Origin: Halobacteriales archaeon QS_6_64_34
GTDB lineage: Archaea > Halobacteriota > Halobacteria > Halobacteriales > Haloarculaceae
DNA: 47,083 nt
Assembly: GCA_003020925.1 (NCBI GenBank)
Contig: PXRT01000004.1
Span: forward strand, 1 to 47,083
Reading direction: 5' to 3'
The notes beneath the pieces were generated by a model that was not told where the DNA came from, made no database searches, and saw only the letters and a program-made list of their open reading frames with translations. Each line of letters opens with the position of its first letter. The first letter of the stretch is position 1. Of this stretch, positions 1 through 8,153 are shown in pieces. The position numbers were made by a program, and so were the translations under genes.

Positions 1-133
1 GACCGCTCGACGTCCGAGGCGAAGCAAGCACTGCAACGAACAGAGTGAGTGAAGCGCGCAGCGAGTCGCAGTAGTCGAGCGGTCGGGGGCTTTCTGGCTG
101 GTGACAGTCTGAATCGCCTAACTAAACACCACC
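1..133. repeat. Partial terminal-inverted-repeat element, cut by window edge
   Basis: Non-coding end of a repeat also present complete at 15010-15281. Positions 86-133 match 15234-15281 directly with three differences in 48, and 43-99 is the exact reverse complement of 15044-15100 (57 bp). The outer end is the reverse complement of GGTGGTGTTTAGTT, the same terminus as the complete copy. A local inverted repeat (GACCGCTCGAC at 1-11 and its complement at 75-85) can form a hairpin. No transposase is visible. It probably represents a small non-autonomous element; a repeated bidirectional terminator is an alternative. Confidence 0.6.
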
Positions 134-152
134 CCGAGAGTCGACCGGAGAC

Positions 153-160
153 TATTATAC
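153..160 (+). promoter_or_regulatory. TATA box for the 183-500 gene
   Basis: TATTATAC is centred about 27 nt before the ATG at 183, the spacing expected for a leaderless haloarchaeal transcript. It supports that start codon. Confidence 0.55.
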
Positions 161-182
161 GGGCGGTCACACAGGGACTGTC

Positions 183-500
183 ATGGATGTCAGGTCACGG
201 CTCGGGGGTATCGATACCGAGCGGGCGCTGTTTGCCGCCGGCGCTATCATCACCGGCGCACTGACCGTGCTCGTCTTTCGAAGTGGTAACGAAGACCAGG
301 GAGCGCTCTTTGCCGCCTTCTCCATCTATCTCGGCGGCGCCGCGACCCCCGTTATCAGGGACAACGTTAGCCAGTACAAACGCACCGGCGCAATCGCGCT
401 GGGCGGTGTCGGTATCGTCGCTATTTTGATGGGTATCAGCTCCGGACTCCCGTACCTGTTCATCATCGGCGCTATCGCGGCGATGTTCAACCTCTTCTAG
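183..500 (+). CDS. Small integral membrane protein, unknown function
   Basis: This 105-residue protein is mostly hydrophobic, with four apparent membrane segments at about residues 14-33, 39-56, 68-84 and 88-105. They are separated by short charged loops, including RDNVSQYKR between the second and third. I see no catalytic motif and do not recognise the family. The start is supported by a well-spaced TATA box and implies a leaderless message. It stands alone between a repeat element and the DUF2797 gene on the same strand. Function is not inferable beyond membrane location. Confidence 0.75.
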   Translation: MDVRSRLGGIDTERALFAAGAIITGALTVLVFRSGNEDQGALFAAFSIYLGGAATPVIRDNVSQYKRTGAIALGGVGIVAILMGISSGLPYLFIIGAIAAMFNLF

Positions 501-589
501 GCCGGGTAGGTCCCTCTCAGCTCCGCTTTGTCGACCATGAAAAACGCCATCCCGGTACCCATTTGCCGGTCGACGGCTAACGGCGGAGC

Positions 590-1384
590 GTGCAAGTCGT
601 CGGCTATCGCGCCCGGGTCGAAGACCATGCCGCCCTGTTGCTCGCCGAGGGCGGCGCGGTCACCGTTGAGCGTCTGGAACCCGGGACCGAGCTGTCCTAT
701 CAACTCGGCGACCGCCACTGTGCCGGCGCCGTCGAGAGCGTCCTGCGGGACTCCCTAGACGACGGCCCGGACGAGGAACTGGTCCACCACGCGTGTGACG
801 CCCCCGAGGCACCCTACTGCGCCGAACACACCAGTCGCTGGCCCTGTGCACGCTGTACCGGCGACTGCGGGAAACCAATCGAGGCCTGCGATGAGGAACA
901 CGCCGTCTATCTGGCCGCCTTCGCCCCGGACACGGTGAAGGTCGGTGTCACCCGCTCGTGGCGCCTGGGGACCCGGCTCCGCGAGCAAGGCGCCGACCGC
1001 GCGGCCCACCTCCGGACGGTCGCCGACGGCCGCATCGCCCGCCAGGTCGAGGCCGACATCGCCGCCGACCTCGGGGACCGCGTGCGGGTGCCGACGAAGG
1101 TAGCCGGCTTCGCCGAGTCGGTCACGGAGCGGTTCTGGGAGCAACTCCGTACGGAGTACGACCCGCTGGAGACGTACGCGTTCGACTACGGGCTGGCACT
1201 GGCCGACCGGCCCATCGCCGAGACGCTGGCGACCGGCACCGTGCGAGGGACGAAAGGCCGCGTCGCCGTCCTGGAAAACGCCGGCAGCGTCTACGCCGTC
1301 GACCTGCGGGACCTGGTGGGGTACGAACTCGACGAGGGCAACACCGAGCGCGAACTCCAGTCCAGCCTGGGCGCGTTCGGCTGA
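590..1384 (+). CDS. DUF2797 family protein
   Basis: A 264-residue protein starting at GTG. The N-terminal part has a Cys-rich stretch at about residues 69-105 (including CARC and CGKP) that could bind a metal. It is followed by a conserved-looking block around YLAAFAPDTVKVGVTR, then REQGADRA and RQVEADIA. This order of Cys cluster then KVGVT block fits the DUF2797 family of archaea and bacteria, whose biochemical role is unknown to me. The KVGVT segment loosely recalls GIY-YIG-type folds, which is only a suggestion. No clear TATA box precedes the GTG, so the exact start is less certain than the family call. Confidence 0.75.
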   Translation: MQVVGYRARVEDHAALLLAEGGAVTVERLEPGTELSYQLGDRHCAGAVESVLRDSLDDGPDEELVHHACDAPEAPYCAEHTSRWPCARCTGDCGKPIEACDEEHAVYLAAFAPDTVKVGVTRSWRLGTRLREQGADRAAHLRTVADGRIARQVEADIAADLGDRVRVPTKVAGFAESVTERFWEQLRTEYDPLETYAFDYGLALADRPIAETLATGTVRGTKGRVAVLENAGSVYAVDLRDLVGYELDEGNTERELQSSLGAFG

Positions 1385-1458
1385 TACTGTCGACTCGAAT
1401 CGTCCGAACCAGATTCGACACGACAACCCTTTTCCGCCGGCCAGCCGAACCCGGATTC

Positions 1459-1860
1459 ATGGCAGACGACGAGCCCGAGACAGACGACGAGGCAGCCGAA
1501 TCGAACGACGACGGCGAGGAGAAGTCCTTCCGCGAGCGCGTCGAGGAAATCCGACAGAAACGCGCCGAGGAAGGCGATGGTGAGGGCGAGGGAATGAGCC
1601 GTGAGGAGCGCATGGAAGAGATGATGGGCGGCGGTGGCGGCCCCGGCGGCATGGGCGGCGGCGGCAACCCCTTCGCTCAGATGATGGGCGGCATGATGGG
1701 CGGTGGCCCCGGCGGCATGGGCGGCGGTCCCGGCACAGCACCCGGGCAAGAAGGCGACAGCGACAACGAGGAACTGACCCGCGAACTCCGCAAGCTCCGG
1801 GACGAGGTCCACGACGTGCGCCGTTCACTCGACCGCATCGCCGACGCGCTCGAAGACTGA
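1459..1860 (+). CDS. Acidic Met/Gly-rich low-complexity protein
   Basis: A 133-residue protein in three parts. First is an acidic, charged N-terminus with a predicted helix (about residues 25-55). Then comes a Met/Gly/Pro tract (about 56-98) of repeated GGM, GGP and MMGG units. Last is a C-terminal heptad-like helix (about 107-133) that looks like a short coiled coil. The Gly-Met tract resembles the flexible tails of group II chaperonins, but no ATPase domain is present. The ATG at 1459 was chosen because the open frame upstream overlaps the DUF2797 gene and lacks acidic composition. I do not know its function; a tethered oligomerising or client-binding protein is one guess. Confidence 0.7.
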   Translation: MADDEPETDDEAAESNDDGEEKSFRERVEEIRQKRAEEGDGEGEGMSREERMEEMMGGGGGPGGMGGGGNPFAQMMGGMMGGGPGGMGGGPGTAPGQEGDSDNEELTRELRKLRDEVHDVRRSLDRIADALED

Positions 1861-1861
1861 G

Positions 1862-1888
1862 ACGGTTTATCGTAGATTAGTTCCGGAT
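1862..1888 (+). repeat. Copy of the left arm of the 34104-34184 palindromic element
   Basis: These 27 bases match 34106-34132 with two differences. The site lies in the 62-nt gap after the Met/Gly-rich gene and before the convergent winged-helix gene. Only one arm of the palindrome is present here. Confidence 0.55.
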
Positions 1889-1922
1889 ATCGCCGTAGCG
1901 ACCGCGGCGCCGAGAGATCAGC

Positions 1923-2273
1923 TCAGTCCTGGTAGGCCAGCGTCATGACCCACCCGGAGAACGTGTCATCGTGTGGGTCGACCTCCTCGTCGCCGATGAA
2001 CGGCGAGAGCTGGTCGCCGGCCATCAGCAGCGAGAAATCGAGGTCCCTGGCTGCGGGCGTGAGGAAGTAGGTGTTGTGGCCCTTATACACCGTGTCCTCG
2101 CGCTGGATGAGCCCCTTCTCGAAGAGGGACTCGACGATACGACTGCCCTTCCGGGAGGAGACATCGAGTTCCTTCCAGAAGTCGCTCTGGTGGATGCCGC
2201 CGGATTCGCGGATAAGCTCTAATCCGGCCCGCTCGTCCTCGGAGAGGTCCGCCTCCGACGCTGCCGAACTCAT
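1923..2273 (-). CDS. Winged-helix transcriptional regulator (MarR-like)
   Basis: A 116-residue protein with an N-terminal winged helix-turn-helix (about residues 10-75). The helices include LSEDERAGLELI, the recognition region SDFWKELDVSSRKGSRIVESL, and a wing around LIQREDTVYKGHNTYFL. The C-terminal 40 residues are acidic and may be the dimer or effector part. I chose the ATG at 2273 over one four codons upstream because a TATA box at 2300-2307 sits about 30 nt before it. It is divergent from nothing close and convergent with the Met/Gly-rich gene. DNA-binding role is likely; target genes unknown. Confidence 0.75.
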   Translation of the reverse strand: MSSAASEADLSEDERAGLELIRESGGIHQSDFWKELDVSSRKGSRIVESLFEKGLIQREDTVYKGHNTYFLTPAARDLDFSLLMAGDQLSPFIGDEEVDPHDDTFSGWVMTLAYQD

Positions 2274-2299
2274 ATGGTACAACATCCGCCGGTCGGCCG

Positions 2300-2307
2300 C
2301 TTAAATC
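2300..2307 (-). promoter_or_regulatory. TATA box of the winged-helix regulator
   Basis: On the minus strand the sequence reads GATTTAAG about 30 nt before the ATG at 2273. It overlaps the 3' end of the NRDE gene, which shows that the regulator has its own promoter rather than only read-through. Confidence 0.5.
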
Positions 2308-3038
2308 TGGCCTTCCACCGGCCGATACGCCGTCTCACAGGGCGGCCCGTCGGCGAACTCGTAGCGGCTGCCGTCACCGATGGTGATGAGCGACGACGAG
2401 CGGGTGCCAAAGCCGTCGCCGTGGACACAGACGCCGTAGTCGTGGTCGGCGATGGTCTCGCCCGCGCGGTCGAGCCACGCCTCGACCCCCTCGCCGGGTT
2501 CGACCTGCATCACGTCACGCAGACGGTCGGCGTTTGCGGCCTGGCGCTCACCGGCGTCGGCTCGGAATCCCGGAATCCGGTAGTCGCCGTCGGCGCCGAC
2601 GTTGACCACGACGTGGACGCCGGGCTGGAAGTTCCGAACGGCAAGTTGGCCGTCCCACTCCAGTAACAGGGCGGCGTTCTCGTCGGCCAGCAGGAGATTG
2701 AAGCCGGCGTACTCGGCCTCCCGAACGGCGCCTTCGACGGCGCGAGCGGCGTCCTCGGCGCTCTCGTGGCGCAGGCAGTCCCGGACGACCAGCCCACGTG
2801 AGCGCTCACCGGCGAGGTCGGTGTCCGTCCAGCGGTTGGTGACGGCGACCAGCAGGTCGTGTTCGTTGTACCCTACCCAGGTCCCCTCGGCCTCGGCGTC
2901 GGCTGGCGCAATGACCTCGACACCCCACTGGCGGACAGCGGGGGGCTCGGACTGTCGCTCGATGCGTTCGTCGCGGTTGGCCGCGAACGCTATCGGCGTC
3001 GCTTCGAACACCTGCCAGGCGAGGACGATGGTACACAC
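2301..3038 (-). CDS. NRDE/TANGO2-family protein
   Basis: A 245-residue protein with the family signature at both ends of the first domain. The N-terminus is Met-Cys-Thr-Ile-Val followed by AANRDER, the NRDE motif; later come GTWVGYNE and an AVTNRW segment. The GTG at 3038 was chosen because the family needs Cys directly after the initiator Met, as in Ntn-type hydrolases, and the longer frame upstream is shadow of menE. Members are found from bacteria to humans (TANGO2), with proposed roles in haem or lipid handling, but the activity is not settled. It follows menE on the same strand after a 46-nt gap. Confidence 0.85.
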   Translation of the reverse strand: MCTIVLAWQVFEATPIAFAANRDERIERQSEPPAVRQWGVEVIAPADAEAEGTWVGYNEHDLLVAVTNRWTDTDLAGERSRGLVVRDCLRHESAEDAARAVEGAVREAEYAGFNLLLADENAALLLEWDGQLAVRNFQPGVHVVVNVGADGDYRIPGFRADAGERQAANADRLRDVMQVEPGEGVEAWLDRAGETIADHDYGVCVHGDGFGTRSSSLITIGDGSRYEFADGPPCETAYRPVEGQI

Positions 3039-3084
3039 GGGGTCGGGTAGACGCTCGGGCGACAAAACGGCTTTCCCGTCGACG

Positions 3085-4569
3085 CTACGACCGGAGTCGT
3101 CGCCGGACGGCCCTACGGTCGACAGTTCCCGACGGCGTGTGCGGCAGCGCGTCGACCACCCGAACCGTCTTGGGAACCTCGTAGGGGGCGAGTTCGGCCC
3201 GGCAGTAGTCCACGACAGTGTCGGGGTCGGTGTCGCCGACCACCAGCGCCGCGACGCGCTGGCCCCATTCGGCGTCGGGGAGGCCGACGACGGCGGCGGC
3301 TTCGACGCCGGACAGACCACGGATAGTGGCCTCGACGGTCCCCGCCGCGACGTTCTCGCCGCCGGTGACGATGCGGTCGTCGACGCGCCCGACCACCCAG
3401 AGGCGGCCGTCGGCGTCGCGATAGCCCAGGTCACCGGTGTGAAAGCCCCGGTCGCCGAACGCGTCGGCCGTCGCGTCGTCGAGATAGCCCGGGGTCACCG
3501 TGGGTCCGGAGACAACGAGTTCGCCGACTTCGCCGGGCTCACAGGGCTCGCCGTCGGCCACGACGGCCACTGTCGTGGTGACAAGCGGCTGGCCGACCGT
3601 GTCGGGATACTCGCCTGCAGTGTCGGGTAACGCGGTCGCAATCTGGGAGGCCGTCTCGGTCGTTCCGTAGGTCGGACAGACCGGGATACCCCGGGCCAGA
3701 CAGGCCTCGACGAGGTCGTTGTCCGCCGGGCCACCGCCCAGAAGGACGGTCCGAAGCGGTTCAGCCGGCTTCCAGCCTCGCTCGACGAGTCGCTTGCACA
3801 TCGTCGGAACGAGCGAGACGCCGGTCACGTCGTAGTCGGCCATGACACTAGCTGTCTCACCGGGGTCGAACTTCCGCTGGACGACGACGGCCGTCCCGTA
3901 GAGCGCCGACCGGACGAACGGTGCGAGCCCACCCATGTGGTAAGTCGGGAGACAGACCAGCCAGCGGTCCCCCGGGAGAACGCCGAGTCGGACCGCCGAG
4001 GCCGTCGCACTGGCCACGAGATTCCCCAGCGTGAGGCGGACGCCCTTCGGCTCGCTCGTCGTCCCCGAGGTGAACATGAGCACCGCGTCGTCGTCCCGGG
4101 AGAGCGCGGCCGGCGTTATCTCGGCCGTCGGTGCCGCCCCGTCCAGCGACGCGACGGCCGACGTCGTGGGGTCGTCGACGGAGACGACCGGGCAGTCGGC
4201 AACCTCGGTCGCCAGCGATTCGGTCCCGCGCTCACAGACCAGCAGGTCGGCATCGAGCGCGTCAACCTGGGCTACAAGCGTGTCGGGCGCGAGTTCTACG
4301 CTCAACGGGGCGAACGTCCGGCCGGTCCGCATCGCTCCGTACAGTACCTCCGCGACCGCCGGCCGGGTGTCGACCAGCGCCGCGACGCAACCGCCCGACC
4401 GCACACAGCGGGCGTCGAAGGCGGCCGCGACCGAATCGACTGCGGCGTCTAGTTCCCGATACGTTCGGTCCGTATCGCGGTCAGCGTCAACCACGGCGGT
4501 CCGTTCGGGCGTCGTCGCGGCGCGGTGGCTCACGAGGTCACGGGTCGGCCACTCGACGGGCTCACGCAT
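3085..4569 (-). CDS. menE: o-Succinylbenzoate-CoA ligase
   Basis: This 494-residue acyl-adenylating enzyme would activate o-succinylbenzoate with ATP and CoA, the step before ring closure by MenB. The ATP-binding motif FTSGTTSEPKG is at about residues 166-176, and the TYGTTE and TGD motifs follow. The hinge region is near GRVDDRIVTGGENV. The gene overlaps menC by 8 nt in a menA-menC-menE run, which decides the substrate among many similar ligases. An oddity is the C-terminal A10 motif, which reads TPSGTVDRR with Thr482 where most relatives have the catalytic Lys. Confidence 0.88.
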   Translation of the reverse strand: MREPVEWPTRDLVSHRAATTPERTAVVDADRDTDRTYRELDAAVDSVAAAFDARCVRSGGCVAALVDTRPAVAEVLYGAMRTGRTFAPLSVELAPDTLVAQVDALDADLLVCERGTESLATEVADCPVVSVDDPTTSAVASLDGAAPTAEITPAALSRDDDAVLMFTSGTTSEPKGVRLTLGNLVASATASAVRLGVLPGDRWLVCLPTYHMGGLAPFVRSALYGTAVVVQRKFDPGETASVMADYDVTGVSLVPTMCKRLVERGWKPAEPLRTVLLGGGPADNDLVEACLARGIPVCPTYGTTETASQIATALPDTAGEYPDTVGQPLVTTTVAVVADGEPCEPGEVGELVVSGPTVTPGYLDDATADAFGDRGFHTGDLGYRDADGRLWVVGRVDDRIVTGGENVAAGTVEATIRGLSGVEAAAVVGLPDAEWGQRVAALVVGDTDPDTVVDYCRAELAPYEVPKTVRVVDALPHTPSGTVDRRAVRRRLRS

Positions 4570-5608
4570 GGGGGCGCACCTCCAGCGGGTCGAGGCCGAG
4601 TCCGTCGCGCTGGGGGACGGGCATCTCGCCGTCGGTCACGGCGGCCGGGTCCGGCGTGAGGTCACGCGCCAGCCGGTCGCCAGTGGCCAGCCCACAGGCG
4701 CCGATGTCGGGGACAGCAGCGGCGACGTGCAGCGCCGCCAGTCGCGCCACGACGCCGTCGATGGTAGTCGTGACGACCGGCTCGACGCCCTGCTCGCGGG
4801 CCCGAAGCGCCAGCGTGTGGGCGTTGCCCGGACCCCCGAGTACCATCGGCTTCAGAATCAGCACGTCCGCCGCCTCGGCCGAGAGCACGGTGTCGGCCCG
4901 CTGGTGGACGAGCGACTCGTCGAGGGCCACACCAACCGGACCGCCCCGCAGGTCGGCGTGGCCAGCGAGGTCCTCGGCGGGGAGTGGCTGTTCGACGTAG
5001 TCGACGCCGAGGTCGGCGAAGGCGTCGAACGCCAGGGTCGCCTGTCCGTGGGTCCAGGCGCCGTTGGCGTCGGCCCGCAGCGTCAGGTCGTCACCGACGC
5101 GCTCGCGGACGGTTCGAACTCGCTCGATATCGGCCTCGACCCCGCGAGCGCCGACTTTCAGCTTGCAGCAGTCGAAGCCGCTGTCGACCGCCCGGGCCAC
5201 TTTGTCGGCCGTCTCCACGGGGTCGCCGTCGCCCACGGTGGCGTTGACCGGGACGGTCTCACACCGGCGGTCGCCGTCGAACCACCGGTAGAGCGGGACG
5301 CCGTCGGCCCGGGCGTCGGCGTCCAACAGCGCGGTCGCGAAGCCGTGGCGGGCCGCCGGGACGCTGTCGGCTGCGAGTTCGAGCATCGCGGCGGTGTGGC
5401 CACCGCTGAGTTCGGCGGTCGCGGCGGCATCGAGGGCGGCGTCGCAGTCGGCCAGTGATTCGGTCCAGCCGGGCAGCGGCGTCGCCTCCCCGACGCCGGT
5501 CTCGCCACGGTGGTCGTAGCGGACGACGAATCCCTCGCGGGCCTCGATGGTGCCACTGGCCGTAGACAGCGGCGAGGACAGCGGGAGCGAGAACGGTGTG
5601 GCGTTCAT
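4562..5608 (-). CDS. menC: o-Succinylbenzoate synthase
   Basis: A 348-residue enolase-superfamily enzyme that dehydrates SHCHC to o-succinylbenzoate in menaquinone synthesis. Visible active-site elements in order are KLKVG (the KxK acid/base pair), LRADANGAW and VEQPLP (metal ligands), VALDES, and ILKP with the second Lys. It overlaps menE at one end by 8 nt and menA at the other by 4 nt, so the three are almost certainly co-transcribed and translationally coupled. Dipeptide epimerases share the fold, but the menaquinone context makes MenC the best call. Confidence 0.9.
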   Translation of the reverse strand: MNATPFSLPLSSPLSTASGTIEAREGFVVRYDHRGETGVGEATPLPGWTESLADCDAALDAAATAELSGGHTAAMLELAADSVPAARHGFATALLDADARADGVPLYRWFDGDRRCETVPVNATVGDGDPVETADKVARAVDSGFDCCKLKVGARGVEADIERVRTVRERVGDDLTLRADANGAWTHGQATLAFDAFADLGVDYVEQPLPAEDLAGHADLRGGPVGVALDESLVHQRADTVLSAEAADVLILKPMVLGGPGNAHTLALRAREQGVEPVVTTTIDGVVARLAALHVAAAVPDIGACGLATGDRLARDLTPDPAAVTDGEMPVPQRDGLGLDPLEVRPHA

Positions 5609-6558
5609 ACCGGCAGGGCCAGCCCAGCGGCAAACAGCAGCGAGTGGGCAAAGAGCGTCTGGCCGACCCGTTCCAGCGTCGGGTTCAGCGCCTCGCCGTC
5701 GGTCCGGGTGAGGACGGTCCGGCTAATCCCGGCCGCGAGCGGGAGCGTCAGCAGCGGCGCGAGCGCCCCCAAGCCGTAGGCCGGGTCCAGGGCGAACACG
5801 ACGGGGACGACGTAGGCCATGCCCACGAGCGCCAGAAACTCGACCCGGCTGGGACCGTAGCCCAGATAGACAGCGAGTGTCTTCTTCCCGGCGGCCATGT
5901 CCGTCTCGCGGTCGCGGATGTTGTTGACCACCAGAATCGCCGTGGAAAGTCCCGCCGCCGGGAGGCTCGCGACGACGGCGGCGAGCGGGACGCTTCCGGC
6001 GGGCAGTGTCGTCGGGAAGGTCCCGACGGCGGGCATGCTCGCCACGGCCTGGACGTAGTAGGTTCCGGTGACGGCGACCAGCCCGAAGTAGACGAAGACG
6101 AAGAGGTCACCCAGGCCGCGATAGCCGTAGGGCAAGGGGCCGCCGGTGTAGAGGACGCCGGCGGCGATGCCCGAGAGGCCCACGACGACGATTGGGAGGC
6201 CACCGATTGCCACCAGCGCCACGCCGACGACGACAGCGAGCGCGTAGGTCAGTATCATCGCCCGCTTGACCGACGCCGGCTCGATGAGTCCGCCGGCGGT
6301 CACGCGGGCAAACCCCTCCCGCTCGTCGGTGTCGGCGCCGTTGACCGCGTCGTAGTAGTCGTTCGCGAAGTTCGTCCCGACCTGGATGAGCAGCGCCCCC
6401 ACGAGCGCCGCCAGCGCGACGAGCGGTTCGAACACGCCCGCGTGGACGGCCAGCCCCGCACCGACGACGACCGGCGCGGCACCGGCGGGCAGCGTCTGGG
6501 GTCTTGCGGCCATGAGCCACGCCCTGCGTTTCGAAATGTCCGGCGTCGCAGTACTCAT
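5605..6558 (-). CDS. menA: 1,4-Dihydroxy-2-naphthoate polyprenyltransferase
   Basis: A 317-residue UbiA-family membrane enzyme that attaches the polyprenyl tail to dihydroxynaphthoate. The first Asp-rich motif is NDYYDAVNGAD and the second is NIRDRETDMAAGKKTL, both needed for Mg-diphosphate binding. Around them are about eight or nine hydrophobic segments rich in Ala, Val and Gly. The ATG at 6558 was chosen because the following residues (RRAWLMAARPQTLPAG) are the usual family N-terminus; another ATG at 6585 would add nine residues. It heads the menA-menC-menE run and is divergent from the KaiC-like gene. Confidence 0.9.
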   Translation of the reverse strand: MSTATPDISKRRAWLMAARPQTLPAGAAPVVVGAGLAVHAGVFEPLVALAALVGALLIQVGTNFANDYYDAVNGADTDEREGFARVTAGGLIEPASVKRAMILTYALAVVVGVALVAIGGLPIVVVGLSGIAAGVLYTGGPLPYGYRGLGDLFVFVYFGLVAVTGTYYVQAVASMPAVGTFPTTLPAGSVPLAAVVASLPAAGLSTAILVVNNIRDRETDMAAGKKTLAVYLGYGPSRVEFLALVGMAYVVPVVFALDPAYGLGALAPLLTLPLAAGISRTVLTRTDGEALNPTLERVGQTLFAHSLLFAAGLALPV

Positions 6559-6648
6559 TGCGCGAATTTGGGTTCCGTGCCTCATAGGGATTGTTGTACC
6601 GAGAGACGAGCGCAGTATGATACGGTTTATTGACGTAATATGAACGCC

Positions 6649-6658
6649 TAATATAATA
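6649..6658 (+). promoter_or_regulatory. AT-rich promoter region of the KaiC-like gene
   Basis: The 136-nt gap between divergent menA and the KaiC-like gene is AT-rich. An AATATAATAA stretch lies about 40 nt before the ATG at 6695 and could be its TATA box, leaving a short leader with a G-rich stretch. The same gap must hold the menA promoter on the other strand, where I see no equally clear box. Confidence 0.35.
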
Positions 6659-6694
6659 ACTACACTTTTGTTGGCTCCTACGAAAGGGGGCCAT

Positions 6695-8149
6695 ATGACT
6701 GCATCAGGGCAAGTCCGTCTCTCCTCCGGACTTGCAGGCCTGGACGAAATTCTCGGCGGTGGGTACATCGGCGCACGAGCCTACAGCGTTCGGGGCGATT
6801 CGGGGACGGGCAAGACGATTCTGGGATACCATTTCCTGACTGCGGGTATCGAAACGGGCGAGACGGTTCTGTACTTCGCGTTCGAGGAGACGGCCGACAA
6901 CATCACAGCAAACGCCGAGGCGCTGGGCTTTGACCTCAGCGAGGTGGAAATCGTAGATATGAGTCCCTCGGCGACGGAGTTCATGGACGGCGGGAGCTAC
7001 ACCGTCTTCGGGCCGGGCGAGGTAGAGGGGAGCGAAATCGTCTCGCGAATCGGCGATGCGATAGAGCGGACTGAACCGGACCGCGTGTTCATGGACCCGC
7101 TGACGCTGTTGCGCCACCTGACGCCCGACGGCTACCAGTTCAAGCGCACGGCGGCGTCGCTGATGAGCTACCTCAAACAGCGTGGCGCGACGACGCTCTT
7201 TACCACCCAATCGACCGCCGAACAGTCCGACGAGGACCTCCAGTACCTCGCCGACGGCTCGATAACGCTTCGCCGGACCGGCCGTGGCCGGGAACTCGAA
7301 GTCGAGAAGTTCAGGGGCTCGGATTTCCGAGGTGGCAGTCACGGCTTTCGCATCGACGCCGGCCGTGGGCTCTCGGTGTTCCCGTCACTCGTTCCGGACG
7401 ACCACGCCGAGTCGTTCAGCTACGAGACGTTGTCGACCGATATCGCGGCACTCGACGACCTGCTCGGGGGCGGCATCGAGCGGGGGAGCATCATCCTCGT
7501 CAGTGGGCCAAGCGGCGTCGGAAAGTCCACGACTGGGACGGCTATGGCCCAGTCCGTCGCTCGTGGCGGCGGGCGAGCGGCGGCGTTCCTCTTCGAGGAG
7601 TCCATCCACAGCTTCGTCCACCGGTCGGAGGCTATCGGGCTGGATGTGAGTGGCCTCCGGGACGAGGGGGCCCTCGAGATTCACGAAGTCGAGCCCCTGT
7701 CGATTTCGGCCGACGAGTTTGCCCATCGGGTCCGCGAGAGCGTCAAGGAGCGCAACGTCGACTTCGTCCTGCTTGACGGGACCGCCGGCTACCGTCTCGC
7801 CCTCCAGAACCCCGACAACGAGTTGCGCGAGGAGCTGCACGCGCTCTGTCGGTACCTCCGGAACATGGGTGTCACCGTCGTCCTGACCGACGAACTATCG
7901 AGTGTCACCGGGACGTTCCAGGCGTCGGATTCCCACGTCAGTTACCTCGCAGACACCGTCGTCTTCCTCCGCTATATCGAGGTCGACGGGGAGATGCAGA
8001 ATGCCATCGGGGTCCTGAAAAAGCGGTTCGGCCCCTTCGAAGCCACGTTGCGGTCGTTCCGTATCGACGCCGACGGCATCCACGTCGGTGACACCCTCTC
8101 GAACCTGCAGGGTATCCTGACAGGGACGCCCACGCGCCGGCCGGACTGA
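6695..8149 (+). CDS. KaiC-like double RecA-domain ATPase
   Basis: A 484-residue protein with two RecA/KaiC modules. Domain I spans about 5-235 with Walker A GDSGTGKT (34-41), catalytic Glu pair in FAFEET (64-65) and Walker B near VFMDPL. Domain II spans about 240-470 with Walker A GPSGVGKS (271-278), FLFEES (301-302) and VLLDG. Archaeal double-domain KaiC homologues occur without KaiA or KaiB and are thought to act as signalling ATPases rather than clocks. The gene is followed after four bases by a LOV-like histidine kinase, which suggests one signalling unit. It splits the menaquinone cluster on the opposite strand. Confidence 0.85.
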   Translation: MTASGQVRLSSGLAGLDEILGGGYIGARAYSVRGDSGTGKTILGYHFLTAGIETGETVLYFAFEETADNITANAEALGFDLSEVEIVDMSPSATEFMDGGSYTVFGPGEVEGSEIVSRIGDAIERTEPDRVFMDPLTLLRHLTPDGYQFKRTAASLMSYLKQRGATTLFTTQSTAEQSDEDLQYLADGSITLRRTGRGRELEVEKFRGSDFRGGSHGFRIDAGRGLSVFPSLVPDDHAESFSYETLSTDIAALDDLLGGGIERGSIILVSGPSGVGKSTTGTAMAQSVARGGGRAAAFLFEESIHSFVHRSEAIGLDVSGLRDEGALEIHEVEPLSISADEFAHRVRESVKERNVDFVLLDGTAGYRLALQNPDNELREELHALCRYLRNMGVTVVLTDELSSVTGTFQASDSHVSYLADTVVFLRYIEVDGEMQNAIGVLKKRFGPFEATLRSFRIDADGIHVGDTLSNLQGILTGTPTRRPD

Positions 8150-8153
8150 GACG

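Noticed and set aside
497..718. 73-codon minus-strand frame overlapping the DUF2797 gene
   Set aside because: The end looks superficially protein-like, but there is no promoter and most of it is antisense to DUF2797.
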